DNA from: Paenibacillus qinlingensis
GTDB lineage: Bacteria; Bacillota; Bacilli; Paenibacillales; NBRC-103111
DNA: 64,000 nucleotides
Assembly (NCBI RefSeq): GCF_013204845.1
Contig: NZ_JABMKY010000001.1
Location: 558,001-622,000 of the forward strand
Direction: 5' to 3'
Shown in pieces: positions 24,008 through 33,309 of the stretch (within the stretch, counting starts at the first letter, position 1; each line of letters begins with the position of its first letter). Below the pieces are notes generated by a model, which worked only from the letters and a program-made list of their open reading frames with translations, had not been told where the DNA came from and did no database searches. The translations under genes were made by a program, and so were the position numbers.

Positions 24008-24086
24008 TTGGCGGTTTCGGTTTCCGCTTACTAATTTCCGTTTCCAGTTTCCATTACCGCTTCTAATTTCCGATTCCATTTCCACT
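24008..24086. repeat. TTTCCG/TTTCCA-rich imperfect repeat
   Basis: Two imperfect copies of a segment beginning CCGCTTACTAATTTCCG and CCGCTTCTAATTTCCG (from about 24024 and 24058), each rich in TTTCCR hexamers. Non-coding and next to the heptanucleotide array. Confidence 0.6.
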
Positions 24087-24134
24087 CCCGCTCTCACACA
24101 GATTCCCCGGTATTCACTCTCTACCCCCGCCCCG

Positions 24135-25907
24135 CTACTTCAAATCCGTCTCATCCAACACAGCCGGAATCTCAATCCACGCCCGTACACCCTGATCCTC
24201 CCGCAACGCATACTGCAAGCCAAAGCCCTCCCCGAAATGCAGCTGGATCCGCTTTTGCACATTAATAATACCGAATCCCTTACTACTCTCTTTCCCCTGC
24301 AAAATGGCATTCAACATCCCGATATCCGCAGGGCGATAGCCGTTGTCCTCCACACTAATAATCAGTTTACCTTCCGTATGCTTCACCTTAATCCAAAGCT
24401 CCCCATCATGGCTCATATTCTTGATGCCGTGAAGGATGGCATTCTCAATAATCGGTTGCAGGAGCACCTTTGGCATTAAAAACTGTTTGGCATCCTCTTC
24501 AATTTCCCAATACGCCTTAAACGCATACTCATAGCGGAATAACTGCAGCCGTACATACGCCTCAGCGTGATTGATTTCTTCCATCACCGGAATGAGCAAC
24601 TTACCCTTGCTTAGCCCAATTCGCATAATGAGAGACAAATCTTTAATCATTTCCGCCGATTCCGACGCCCCCTCCATTAACGTATGCCAGTAAACAGACT
24701 CCAACGTGTTATAGAGAAGATGCGGATTGATTTGTGTATGCAATATCGACAATTCAACTTCCTTGTGCTTTAACTCAAGTTCATACTGATCATAAATCGT
24801 CTGATTCAATCGATTGGTCATTCGGATAAAATGATTGCTCAGCAATACGATCTCATTTTTACTCTCCGCATGCATGGTTATAGCTAAAGCTTTTCCTGGA
24901 TGATACGAATTCGTGATTCGAGCCAGTCGAGAAATAGGTTTCAAAATCGATTGTATGAAATACATACTCGCCAAAATCAAAATAAAGAAATAAATCAACA
25001 TAATCCAATCGACCAAGCGTTGAACGCTAATATGATCGATAATGATCGACTGGACTGGAACACGCATCAGCAGCTTCGTCCCTGTAAATTCACTTGTGTG
25101 AATGACTGACATAATCTCATTGCCGCTCTCGATTTGCTTATAGACCCCTTCTCCCTTACCGTCAGGCACACCGATCTTCGAGCCAATCCCGAAAGCTTCC
25201 GTATTCGTAGCCAAAACCGTATTATCGGGATCCAGCAGCAGAATTTGAGCATCTTTGTACTTATCAAAAGGAACGAAATCCATCTGCAACGGAGTTTCAA
25301 TACCCGACACGACTAAGTATCCAATGACCGTTTCACCGTTATAAATACTGTTTAATTGCCTCAAATAAGCAACAGTTTGCATATTATTCGGGTTATAACC
25401 GAATTTATCAATAACACGAATGATGCCCTTCCCTTTCGCATTGCTGACCGCTTTATACCACGAAAGATCCGTCATATCCGTCGAGTAAAACACCCCATTA
25501 TTCAAAAGGTCCGAATTAGGAACAAATGAATACAACTTATCTTTATCTGAAAAGAACAAGGAATATCTCACCGCATTGGTTGAGTAATTGTTCAAATATT
25601 TATCTAACGCTTTGAAAATTTCAAAACGTTCATATTCAGAGGATGATGGAACACTTACTAATTGTTGGATTTCTTGCGAAATCATAATTTTTTCCGTTTT
25701 TTCTTCAAAATCGCTGCTTTCACGATCGAGTGTCAAATGACTTCCCCGCACTAATTGGAGCAGTGCTGTCCCTACTTGTTCCTCTGTGATGGATTCCAAC
25801 TTCTTGGCAACGACCAAATCCAACACGAGGGTTGGAATCACGACGAAGACGATAAGCAATAGGATCAACTTTTTCATCAGTTTCATATTTTGCAGCATTT
25901 TGCGCAT
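24135..25907 (-). CDS. YesM-type sensor histidine kinase
   Basis: 590 residues. TM1 at 13-33, an extracellular dCache-like sensor (35-290), TM2 at 299-320, HAMP to about 370, then the His_kinase block TQINPHLLYNTLE with His396, the N-box PIIENAILHGI and the ATP-binding EDNGYRP and GFGIINVQKR motifs. This architecture is typical of YesM-family kinases that sense extracellular sugars or binding proteins. The YesN-type regulator at 29472 and the ABC transporter between them are probably its partners. A terminator at 26020 precedes it, so it may have its own promoter in 25908-26019. Confidence 0.92.
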   Translation of the reverse strand: MRKMLQNMKLMKKLILLLIVFVVIPTLVLDLVVAKKLESITEEQVGTALLQLVRGSHLTLDRESSDFEEKTEKIMISQEIQQLVSVPSSSEYERFEIFKALDKYLNNYSTNAVRYSLFFSDKDKLYSFVPNSDLLNNGVFYSTDMTDLSWYKAVSNAKGKGIIRVIDKFGYNPNNMQTVAYLRQLNSIYNGETVIGYLVVSGIETPLQMDFVPFDKYKDAQILLLDPDNTVLATNTEAFGIGSKIGVPDGKGEGVYKQIESGNEIMSVIHTSEFTGTKLLMRVPVQSIIIDHISVQRLVDWIMLIYFFILILASMYFIQSILKPISRLARITNSYHPGKALAITMHAESKNEIVLLSNHFIRMTNRLNQTIYDQYELELKHKEVELSILHTQINPHLLYNTLESVYWHTLMEGASESAEMIKDLSLIMRIGLSKGKLLIPVMEEINHAEAYVRLQLFRYEYAFKAYWEIEEDAKQFLMPKVLLQPIIENAILHGIKNMSHDGELWIKVKHTEGKLIISVEDNGYRPADIGMLNAILQGKESSKGFGIINVQKRIQLHFGEGFGLQYALREDQGVRAWIEIPAVLDETDLK

Positions 25908-26019
25908 ACCCTCTTATCATCCTTTCACAAAGCTTCCGTCAAGCTGGCAGGAGCAGCACCGCTGTTGGTTAGGCTATCAGTACGTTCGCTATTCCCGAAG
26001 GAAACTCCTTTAAACGCAA

Positions 26020-26056
26020 AGAAAACGCCTCCAGAATTCGCATTCTGAAGGACGCT
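26020..26056 (-). terminator. Terminator or attenuator between permease and kinase genes
   Basis: Minus strand GCGTCCTTCAGAAT / AATTCTGGAGGCG stem followed by TTTTC TTT. Confidence 0.85.
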
Positions 26057-26061
26057 TCTCC

Positions 26062-26943
26062 CTATCCTTTCACGCTGGAAACTGATAAGCCACGAATCAT
26101 AAACTTCTGGAAAATCAAGAAGAACAGTACTGGCGGCAGCATCGCCATGGTCAACACCGCGAAGCGTACACTCCATGGAATGACCGAATTGGAATACACC
26201 ACATAACGATAAATACCTGTGGCGAGTGGGTACATGCTTTTATCCGTCATCACAATACTGGGCCAGTAGAAATCATTCCACGTCGTCGAGAACGACAGCA
26301 TGAGCAGCGTGCCAATAATTGGCATCGACAGCGGAATTGCAATACGTATAAAGGATTTGAATTCACTTGCCCCATCGATACGCGCAGCTTCCAGCACTTC
26401 TTTGTGAATGCCATCGAAGAAATTTTTGAGCAGCAGCATAAAATAAGCATTCGCCGCCGCGGGTAACCAGAAGGCCCAGTAGGTATTAATCATCCCCAAG
26501 CTCTTCAAATTCAAAAAGTTTGGTACGATATACGTCGCAGGCGGAATCAACAGTGTCGAGAAGAAGAAAAGAGTTACCCATCGCTTGAATGGAACTTTCA
26601 AATGAGATAAGGCATAGGCAGCTAACCCGATAAACAATAAGGAGCACACGACATTTCCTATATAAATAAAAATCGTATTTTTCAAAAACGTCAACAACGG
26701 AAGGTCGAAGCTGTTGAACGCATCGTCATAATTTTTCCAAATCCAATGTTTCGGGAAAAAGGTTGGTGGAAAGGTGAAAAACTCTTCCCTCGTTTTCAAA
26801 GATCCAAAAAAAGTATTCAGAAACGGATAGATGGTCGTAACCGCAATCGCCAGAACGAGCAGCACCATGAGGGTGTAACCTAGTTTGACGGAACCTTTTT
26901 TGAAATCATGCTGGGAAATTAATCCTCGTTCGCCTGGCTTCAT
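26062..26943 (-). CDS. CUT1 sugar ABC transporter permease (MalG-type)
   Basis: 293 residues; six hydrophobic segments and the EAA loop LEAARIDGASEFKSFIRIAIP. The C-terminal QKFMIRGLSVSSVKG matches the MalG ending. Its ATG overlaps the previous permease stop (ATGA). Together with the MalF-type permease and lipoprotein upstream it forms a transporter for an unknown oligosaccharide, controlled by the flanking two-component system. Confidence 0.92.
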   Translation of the reverse strand: MKPGERGLISQHDFKKGSVKLGYTLMVLLVLAIAVTTIYPFLNTFFGSLKTREEFFTFPPTFFPKHWIWKNYDDAFNSFDLPLLTFLKNTIFIYIGNVVCSLLFIGLAAYALSHLKVPFKRWVTLFFFSTLLIPPATYIVPNFLNLKSLGMINTYWAFWLPAAANAYFMLLLKNFFDGIHKEVLEAARIDGASEFKSFIRIAIPLSMPIIGTLLMLSFSTTWNDFYWPSIVMTDKSMYPLATGIYRYVVYSNSVIPWSVRFAVLTMAMLPPVLFFLIFQKFMIRGLSVSSVKG

Positions 26944-27860
26944 GCTTTCTCACTCCTGCGCTGCATGACGTTGTAAAGGATGCTCATTCCAATGAGCACA
27001 AAGAACATTAAGCTGCCCATAGCACTGGCTTTGCCAAATTCGAGATCGCGGAACGCTGTGTGGTTAAGCCATAACAAGTATGTCAACGTTGCATTATTCG
27101 GACCACCGTCCGTCATTGATAATTGTGCTTGGAAGCCTTGAGAGGTCGTGATTAGTTGGAGAACAAGCAGTAGTCCCATTAAAGTTTTGATGCTAGGCAA
27201 AATAATATAACGAACCCGCTGCCACACACTAGCGCCATCGATCTCAGCGGCTTCATACAAATCCTTCGGAATCCCAACGATCGCCGCAATGTAGATTAAT
27301 GTAGCCGCTCCAAAGCTTTGCCATGTTTCTAGAACAACAATCGAAGCCATCGCTAATTTCGGGCTAAAGAACGAAACTTGATCGATGCCTATTTTCTGCA
27401 ACAAACTGTTAATTGGCCCTACGGCATCAAAAAACCACATCCACATACCGTACAAAACAATGGCAGGCACCGCACTAGGTAAATAGCTGATGATCCGTGC
27501 TGCCCCTTGGAACCGACGAAGCTCCGAAACCGCGATTGCCACTAACGGCGGGACCCAGAAGCCCAGAATAATACCTAAAGCCATATAGATCAATGTATTC
27601 TTAATTGAAATCCAAAGCAGATCATCCTTTAGAATACTCACATAATTTGCTAAGCCAGTAAAATGATTGCCATCTACGAAATCAACATTGTAGAAGCTAT
27701 AAAAAATCCCTTTGAAAATAGGCACCCATAGAAAGATAATGAATAATACGACTTCCGGTAAAATAAACAGCGTACCCCATAAATACCAGTTCATTTTCTT
27801 TTTCGATACTTTGCTTGCTACGATCGGTTGTGAACTCAGCTCTGCATCCATCCTAAACAC
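26940..27860 (-). CDS. CUT1 sugar ABC transporter permease (MalF-type)
   Basis: 306 residues with six hydrophobic segments, the EAA loop LYEAAEIDGASVWQRVRYII and the SMTDGGPNNATLTYLLWL stretch of MalF-type permeases. It overlaps the MalG-type gene by four bases, so the two are coupled. No ATPase gene is adjacent. Confidence 0.92.
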   Translation of the reverse strand: MFRMDAELSSQPIVASKVSKKKMNWYLWGTLFILPEVVLFIIFLWVPIFKGIFYSFYNVDFVDGNHFTGLANYVSILKDDLLWISIKNTLIYMALGIILGFWVPPLVAIAVSELRRFQGAARIISYLPSAVPAIVLYGMWMWFFDAVGPINSLLQKIGIDQVSFFSPKLAMASIVVLETWQSFGAATLIYIAAIVGIPKDLYEAAEIDGASVWQRVRYIILPSIKTLMGLLLVLQLITTSQGFQAQLSMTDGGPNNATLTYLLWLNHTAFRDLEFGKASAMGSLMFFVLIGMSILYNVMQRRSEKA

Positions 27861-27935
27861 TCCTTATAGTGAGAAAACCTCTACCCGCAGCCACTCCAGA
27901 TTAAGCGGCCGCAGGCAGAAGTAAGTTAGGCTTAC

Positions 27936-29363
27936 CTATTCGACCTTCACTTTGTCAAACGTTTCCGTTTGCACTTTGGTCGCGGCTTCAGACAGTGCTT
28001 TTTTCAAGTCCACATCTTTCGTCGTAAACACTTTTTGAATGACGTTCGCCATTTCCGTATAATACTTTTGAGCTTCGTATTGCGCTTCTGGCTTACCGTC
28101 CCATAGAGCTAGCAATTGCGGATCGTATTTGAACACGTTATCGTACTTCGTTAAGAGATCCGTATACTTTTTACCGAAATCAGAGGAATCTTTCCAGTAG
28201 TTGATCGGTTGCGGAATGTACACGCGGTTCTTACCTTTACGATCTTCAATTTCTTTCTTCGTAGAGTTCAAGAAATCGTCTGTGAAATACTCATCCGTAA
28301 TCCATTTAAACGCCATTTCTTGCTGGTCTTTGTCGCTCTTCGGATTAATAACACGATAGTTACCACCAAGTACGCCCGTATGCTTGCCACCTTTCGTAAA
28401 TGAAGGCATAGGATACACAACGAGATCATCCTTACTGATGCCGCCTTCGTTGATCGCCGTATCTGCTGCGTTACCGCTGCCACACATAACCATCGCGCCA
28501 CGGCCTTGAGCAAATGCATTCAAAGCGTCGCCATAACCAAGTGCCCAGTTCTGCGGAATCAGGTTCTCATCTTTCAGCTTCTTGTAGAATTCAAGCGCTT
28601 GCAAACCAGCGTCCGAATTGAACACACCGACTACTTTCCCATTATCAAGCTTCTGTACATCCCCACCTGCAGCATATAGGAAATTCGTCCAGTTCCAACC
28701 CGCTTCCGGACCTTTCCCCATTGGAATAAAGCCTGCAATCCCTTTGGCTGGATCATTGATTTTTCTCGCTGCTGCTAGCAGATCGTCCCATGTCCAATCC
28801 ATTGGCGGAAGGTCTACGCCTTTCTCTTTGAATAGCTTTTTATTCAACGTGATCGTCATGACGTAACCATCAATCGGTACACCGTATGTTTTCCCATTAA
28901 CAACAAAAGGTTTGGAAAGCAGATCATTCATATCCTTGGCATGCGCCCATGAGCTCATGGAATCGGTAATATCAGCAACCCATTTCTTATCAACAAGTAC
29001 TTTGCCTTCCGTTGCATAGGTCGTATACTCCGTTGGCGCGCTGTTCGAAGCCATTTTTATCCCAATTTCGAGCGGATTGTACTGCCAGTCGTCTTTTTTG
29101 AAATCAGCATTCGGAAATTTTGTTTTAAATCGAGCAATGCGCTGATCTAACTGATCATTTTTCTCTTTTTGATCGGCTTTAAAGCTTTGCGCCGTAATCG
29201 TTACTTTCTTCGCAGCAGGTGCTGGCGTTGCTGCCGCTGGTGTCGATTCTTTTACCGCTGGCGCTGGGCTAGTCGTGCTTGATGTTCCAGCACTTGAACT
29301 GCACCCCGCTATCAATACCGTTAACGCAATTGCACTCATTGTAGACGCTTTCTTTGCTCTCAT
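27936..29363 (-). CDS. CUT1 extracellular solute-binding lipoprotein
   Basis: 475 residues. Lipoprotein signal ending LIAGCSSS (Cys21), followed by a Ser/Thr/Ala/Pro-rich linker to about 50 and an SBP_bac_1-type domain (Trp-rich hinge, GFIPMGKGPEAGWNWTNFLY). It would deliver an oligosaccharide to the permeases. The ligand is unknown. The gene begins 108 bp after the response regulator and ends 75 bp before the permease pair. Confidence 0.88.
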   Translation of the reverse strand: MRAKKASTMSAIALTVLIAGCSSSAGTSSTTSPAPAVKESTPAAATPAPAAKKVTITAQSFKADQKEKNDQLDQRIARFKTKFPNADFKKDDWQYNPLEIGIKMASNSAPTEYTTYATEGKVLVDKKWVADITDSMSSWAHAKDMNDLLSKPFVVNGKTYGVPIDGYVMTITLNKKLFKEKGVDLPPMDWTWDDLLAAARKINDPAKGIAGFIPMGKGPEAGWNWTNFLYAAGGDVQKLDNGKVVGVFNSDAGLQALEFYKKLKDENLIPQNWALGYGDALNAFAQGRGAMVMCGSGNAADTAINEGGISKDDLVVYPMPSFTKGGKHTGVLGGNYRVINPKSDKDQQEMAFKWITDEYFTDDFLNSTKKEIEDRKGKNRVYIPQPINYWKDSSDFGKKYTDLLTKYDNVFKYDPQLLALWDGKPEAQYEAQKYYTEMANVIQKVFTTKDVDLKKALSEAATKVQTETFDKVKVE

Positions 29364-29471
29364 GTTTGGTTCCCCTTTCGAATCGCATTCACTTGTAGTT
29401 GCTACATTTTTGATTATAAGGGGAGTTCAAGGCAAGGGCGATGTGTCGTATTACGCTTAGTATGTCGTATG

Positions 29472-30794
29472 TTACGCACCTGTTTGCTTCACTTCCGAGA
29501 TATTAATTCCGAAATGTTTTTTGAAAATTTTGCTAAAATGCTCCGGAGATTCGTAACCGATTTCTTCGGAAATCTCATAGCGCCGTTTATCCGTGGTCAG
29601 AATGAGACGCTTCCCTTCTTCCATCCGCAACTTCGTGACGTAGTCCCAGATGTTCGTTCCCATCACTTTTTTGAACAAGTAACTCAAATAATTCGGACTT
29701 AAATGCACCGCATCTGCGATATCTTGCAGCTTCAATCCTTTTTCGCAGAAATGACCCTCGATATACATTTTCGTCTCATACACGATTCGATTGTTCGCCT
29801 CATCTACACCAGCAGTGGTTACGTCAGGATCCGGATTAATGCTGTCTTTATCCTCAATATAGAACATGTAATGACCTTTATTCGTTTCACAACAAGTTAA
29901 GCTCTCAAGCGCTTCCTTGTACATCACCGGCCACTGCGTAATACCCTCACGGATCCGACTGATGCCGATCTGACTCTTCACGTTCAAATATTTCAACAGA
30001 TTCGTATGTATCATTTGAGCCACCATCAAGAGCTGATTCACGCGCATCGAGCCACGGCTTTCCTCTTCCGTAATTTGCAGCAGTAATGTGAAAATGGAGT
30101 TGTGATTATTGAAAACAAGATGGCTCCACTGGCTCGAAGTTTCCTCCATGATGTTCAGAGCGGCGTATTTCAACAAACTGCGATCCTTCAACGTGGATAT
30201 TTCCTGATCATGAATGCCGCCACGTTCTAATGATAATTTGATAGTCAGCATGCTAAAATACGTGCCATTCATGCGATTATCCAGTGTCTCTTGTATGGTA
30301 GGGACCTCGGACTCGTGGATCGTGCCAGTCACCAATTCATTCAAATAATAATTCGTCTCATGCGTCATGTGGCCAGGCAGGGTACGCGAGCCTTCCCAAT
30401 TCGCGAAGCGCTGACCCCTCTCTTCTTTTTCCTTCAACAGCTTGGTCACTACCGAAATGAGATGCGGCGGCGTAATCGGCTTAACTAGATACTCTTTTGC
30501 TCCAAAACGGATCGCTTTCTGCGCGTACTCAAACTCACCATGTGCCGACAATATCACAATCGGAATGGACGGATCCTCCAAGAAAATATTCTCGATTAAC
30601 TCAATGCCATTCATTTTCTCCATCTGAATATCTGTAAATACCAGATCTATTTTCTCTAAATGTATAAAATCCAGCGCCTCAAATCCGTTATACGCGATGA
30701 AAACCTCGTTAATGTCCAACTTCGACTGCTTCAAAATCGTCGCAACACCCTTGCAAATCATCGGCTCATCATCTACAACCAAAATATTAACCAT
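29472..30794 (-). CDS. YesN-type response regulator (REC + AraC HTH)
   Basis: 440 residues from ATG 30794, five bases after GAGGTGG; the longer upstream frame lacks a site. The receiver domain has Asp8/Asp9, the phospho-acceptor Asp55 in FTDIQM and Lys105 in YLVKPI. The C-terminal 100 residues form an AraC DNA-binding domain (LQDIADAVHLSPNYLSYLFK, ISEEIGYESPEHFSKIFKKH). The partner is the YesM-type kinase at 24135; the likely target is the transporter operon that starts just downstream. Palindromic array 2 lies 120 bp upstream of its start. Confidence 0.92.
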   Translation of the reverse strand: MVNILVVDDEPMICKGVATILKQSKLDINEVFIAYNGFEALDFIHLEKIDLVFTDIQMEKMNGIELIENIFLEDPSIPIVILSAHGEFEYAQKAIRFGAKEYLVKPITPPHLISVVTKLLKEKEERGQRFANWEGSRTLPGHMTHETNYYLNELVTGTIHESEVPTIQETLDNRMNGTYFSMLTIKLSLERGGIHDQEISTLKDRSLLKYAALNIMEETSSQWSHLVFNNHNSIFTLLLQITEEESRGSMRVNQLLMVAQMIHTNLLKYLNVKSQIGISRIREGITQWPVMYKEALESLTCCETNKGHYMFYIEDKDSINPDPDVTTAGVDEANNRIVYETKMYIEGHFCEKGLKLQDIADAVHLSPNYLSYLFKKVMGTNIWDYVTKLRMEEGKRLILTTDKRRYEISEEIGYESPEHFSKIFKKHFGINISEVKQTGA

Positions 30795-30914
30795 GCTGCC
30801 ACCTCGTTCATTTACTTGCCATAACTCCATTTTATTGTACAACAATCGATGTGAATATGTGTTTTATTACGTTTATTGTGTGGGATGTGTGGTTGGTGCG
30901 TATAGAGTGAGCAG

Positions 30915-31450
30915 GCGCGTAGCGTGCGATCGCCGGCCGGGTTACTCCTCTTGCGCACAATATTTGTGCGCTAGCGTGCGATCGCCGGCCGGGTTACTCC
31001 TCTTGCGCACAATATTTGTGCGCTAGCGTGCGATCGCCGGCCGGGTTACACCCCTTGCGCACAATATTTGTGCGCTAGCGTACACTCGCCGACCGGGTTA
31101 CTCCCCTTGCGCACAATATTTGTGCGCTAGCGTGCGATCGCCGGCCGGGTTACCCCTCTTGCGCACAATGTTTGTGCGCTAGCGTGCACTCGCCGGCCCG
31201 GGTTACTCCCCTTGCGCACAATTTTTGTGCGCTAGCGTGCGATCGCCGGCCGGAACTGTCCTCTTGCGCACATTATTTGTGCGCTAGCGTGCGATCGCCG
31301 GCGGGGTTACTCCCCTTGCGCACAATATTTGTGCGCTAGCGTGCACTCGCCGGCCGGGTTACTCCCCTTGCGCACAATGTTTGTGCGCTAGCGTATGATC
31401 GCCGACCGGCATACTACTCTTGCGCACAATGTTTGTGCGCTAGCGTGCGA
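30915..31450. repeat. Tandem array of ten palindromic 52-bp units (array 2)
   Basis: Palindromes start at 30953, 31005, 31057, 31109, 31161, 31214, 31266, 31318, 31370 and 31422: period 52 bp with one extra base (53) before 31214, plus a partial unit on the left. Each unit has GCGCACAATATTTGTGCGC (arms GCGCACAA/TTGTGCGC) then a 33-bp linker beginning TAGCGTGCGATCGCCGGCC; some copies carry CACTCG instead of CGATCG. The sequence is unrelated to array 1 but has the same period. Non-coding; the rest of the 836-bp gap (30795-30914, 31451-31631) holds the regulator promoter region and one terminator. Confidence 0.95.
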
Positions 31451-31515
31451 ATGGCGGAAAGCTTACAAAATCTCCACACGAAGAAGGGAATCCTGTTCTT
31501 TGAATTTTCATCTAA

Positions 31516-31554
31516 ATAAAACGCCGCCAGCTCCAAATAAAGAGCTAGCGGCGT
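31516..31554 (-). terminator. Terminator after the cupin_5 gene
   Basis: Minus strand ACGCCGCTAGCTC / GAGCTGGCGGCGT stem followed by TTTTATTT. Confidence 0.85.
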
Positions 31555-31631
31555 ATGCTTTACGCTTAAAATCATTCTTATCTTCAAGATACCAAATTAC
31601 ACGACACGAGGCAAAATAGAGCTATGCCAGA

Positions 31632-32087
31632 TTATTTCTTAATTAATTTGAAATCATCATAATGGAACCCTGGTGCAACTACACAGGAAACCAGAACAGG
31701 TTCATCACCTAGCGGTCGTGCCATTTGCCATACATGTGCTGGAACAAGAACTTGTGGATGCTGACCGTTCAGCACATCAGGTCCTAGAATAATTTCCTGA
31801 GTAGCATTAGGCTGCTCATTAGTTCCTCCTAAAGTAAGCGCAATCGGGCTGCCTGAGTGCCATAACCATAACTCGTCGGACAAAACGGTATGCCACTCCG
31901 AAAACTCATCTGGATGAAGCAGGAAATAGATCGATGTTGCTGCGTAACGCGAACCAGAGTATGCTGCATGCAGTACTTCTTTTGGGATTTCGAAAGAGGC
32001 TTTCCATAGCTCTTTGTACCATCCACCCTCAGGGTGGGGTTTCAAATCTAGTGTTTGAACAAGTGGTGAAAGTTGTTTGGTAATCAT
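31632..32087 (-). CDS. Cupin_5 (DUF985) family protein
   Basis: 151 residues from ATG 32087 (TAGGAG seven bases upstream). Single cupin barrel of the DUF985 family: LKPHPEGGWYKELW at the start, YFLLHPDEFSEWHTV with the metal-site His, and LVPAHVWQMARP. Function of the family is unknown; some members are linked to sugar metabolism. It is a single gene between two non-coding regions. Confidence 0.85.
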   Translation of the reverse strand: MITKQLSPLVQTLDLKPHPEGGWYKELWKASFEIPKEVLHAAYSGSRYAATSIYFLLHPDEFSEWHTVLSDELWLWHSGSPIALTLGGTNEQPNATQEIILGPDVLNGQHPQVLVPAHVWQMARPLGDEPVLVSCVVAPGFHYDDFKLIKK

Positions 32088-32242
32088 ATGATTTCTCCTA
32101 TTTCTCTCTAAACTTACAAAGTATGAATTATACCATACTGAAGTCACATATTGTATATGTAAGAAATTCCGAAACCCACAACCGATGAAAACGTATTTAA
32201 AAAGGATGCCATCTAACAAATGCTGGGAAACGAGGGATGAAG

Positions 32243-33193
32243 ATGCCAGATAATTTAAACCTACAATTGAGGGTAGCGAAAGAACGGATGTTTCGGCTGC
32301 ACAAAGCAGAACGCAAAAGAGAAGATCTTCTGAATAGAGTATATGAGCAGGAACGTCTCATACGAAGGCTTGAGTTGCAGCTTGAATCCGAGCAGGCAGA
32401 TGTAGATAAGTTAACTCGCTTGTCACTTACGAACTTGTTTCACACGATTCTTCGCAGTAAGTCCGAGCAACTTGAAATGGAACGGCAACAAGTCCTAACC
32501 GCTGCACTTCAGTTAGAAACAGCCAAACAGTCCCTTCTGGATGCACAGAATACTTTGATTCAAGTCGGTGACGACCTTGCCAACTATCAGCGTGCAGCAG
32601 ACGACTATAAGAAACTAATGGCTGTGAAGGAATCCGCACTCTTAAACGCCCCCTTATTATCAAGAGAACTTGAAAGAATGGACGACAACATCGACGATCA
32701 GAAACTTTTGGTTAAAGAGCTGCAAGAAGCGATGACTGCCGGAAAGCTTGTTCTAGCTTCCTTGGCGGATGCTTCCAATAGTTTGGAGAGGGCAGAAAAT
32801 TGGGGGAAATGGGACTTATGGGGCGGCGGTGGCTTGATTAGCACCCACGCAAAGCATACCCATGTGGATGAAGCCAAACGGTTTATTCATCAGGCTAATC
32901 ACCAGATCCTGAATTTCCGCGACGAACTAAACGACTTGAATCGGAGTTTTCAGATTGAGATTGATATCAGCGGCACGTTGAAAATGGCTGACTACTGGTT
33001 TGACGGCCTCATTGCAGATTGGATAGTTCAAGGTCGGATCACTAATTCTCAAAACCAAACGCTTTCAGCAATGAATAAAATTCGTCCTGTCGTTACTCAG
33101 TTACAGAAGGAGTTTTCAGCCGCGGAAGCGACTCTAGCTGACATGATTATGAAACGAATCCATTGGATCGAAGAATCTAACTTGGACAGTTGA
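32243..33193 (+). CDS. Coiled-coil cytoplasmic protein with conserved WGKWDLWGGG motif
   Basis: 316 residues. GAGGG lies six bases before ATG 32243; an ATG at 32237 is too close to it. Residues 1-175 are charged heptad-rich coiled coil (LLNRVYEQERLIRRLELQLE). Around 185-205 lies NWGKWDLWGGGGLISTHAKH, a motif I associate with a widespread but uncharacterised family of Firmicutes proteins. A second helical segment follows. No signal peptide or membrane segment. Function unknown. Confidence 0.7.
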   Translation: MPDNLNLQLRVAKERMFRLHKAERKREDLLNRVYEQERLIRRLELQLESEQADVDKLTRLSLTNLFHTILRSKSEQLEMERQQVLTAALQLETAKQSLLDAQNTLIQVGDDLANYQRAADDYKKLMAVKESALLNAPLLSRELERMDDNIDDQKLLVKELQEAMTAGKLVLASLADASNSLERAENWGKWDLWGGGGLISTHAKHTHVDEAKRFIHQANHQILNFRDELNDLNRSFQIEIDISGTLKMADYWFDGLIADWIVQGRITNSQNQTLSAMNKIRPVVTQLQKEFSAAEATLADMIMKRIHWIEESNLDS

Positions 33194-33198
33194 CACTA

Positions 33199-33235
33199 CA
33201 GAGCCACCTCCAACCAACGTAGAGAGTGGCTCTTT
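33199..33235 (+). terminator. Terminator after the coiled-coil gene
   Basis: AGAGCCAC ... GTGGCTCT stem with a 15-base loop, followed by TTCCTTA. Confidence 0.75.
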
Positions 33236-33309
33236 CCTTATATTTTTTATATAAGAAGCCGTGCTCATTGTTCGTTCTTCCACAGAACCACTCATTCAGT
33301 GATAGCACG

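Noticed and set aside
23879..24097. Reading frames on both strands across the G-rich array
   Set aside because: Low-complexity Arg/Pro/Thr or Gly/Val/Arg repeats produced by the heptanucleotide; not credible proteins.
30697..31026. Reading frame running across array 2
   Set aside because: It exists only because the repeat lacks stops in that frame; there is no ribosome-binding site and its first part lies antisense to the response regulator.
30915..31450. CRISPR array, or HIP1-type GCGATCGC signal
   Set aside because: Linkers are conserved rather than unique. GCGATCGC is part of the repeated linker and is not scattered in the window, so it is not evidence of a cyanobacterial origin.
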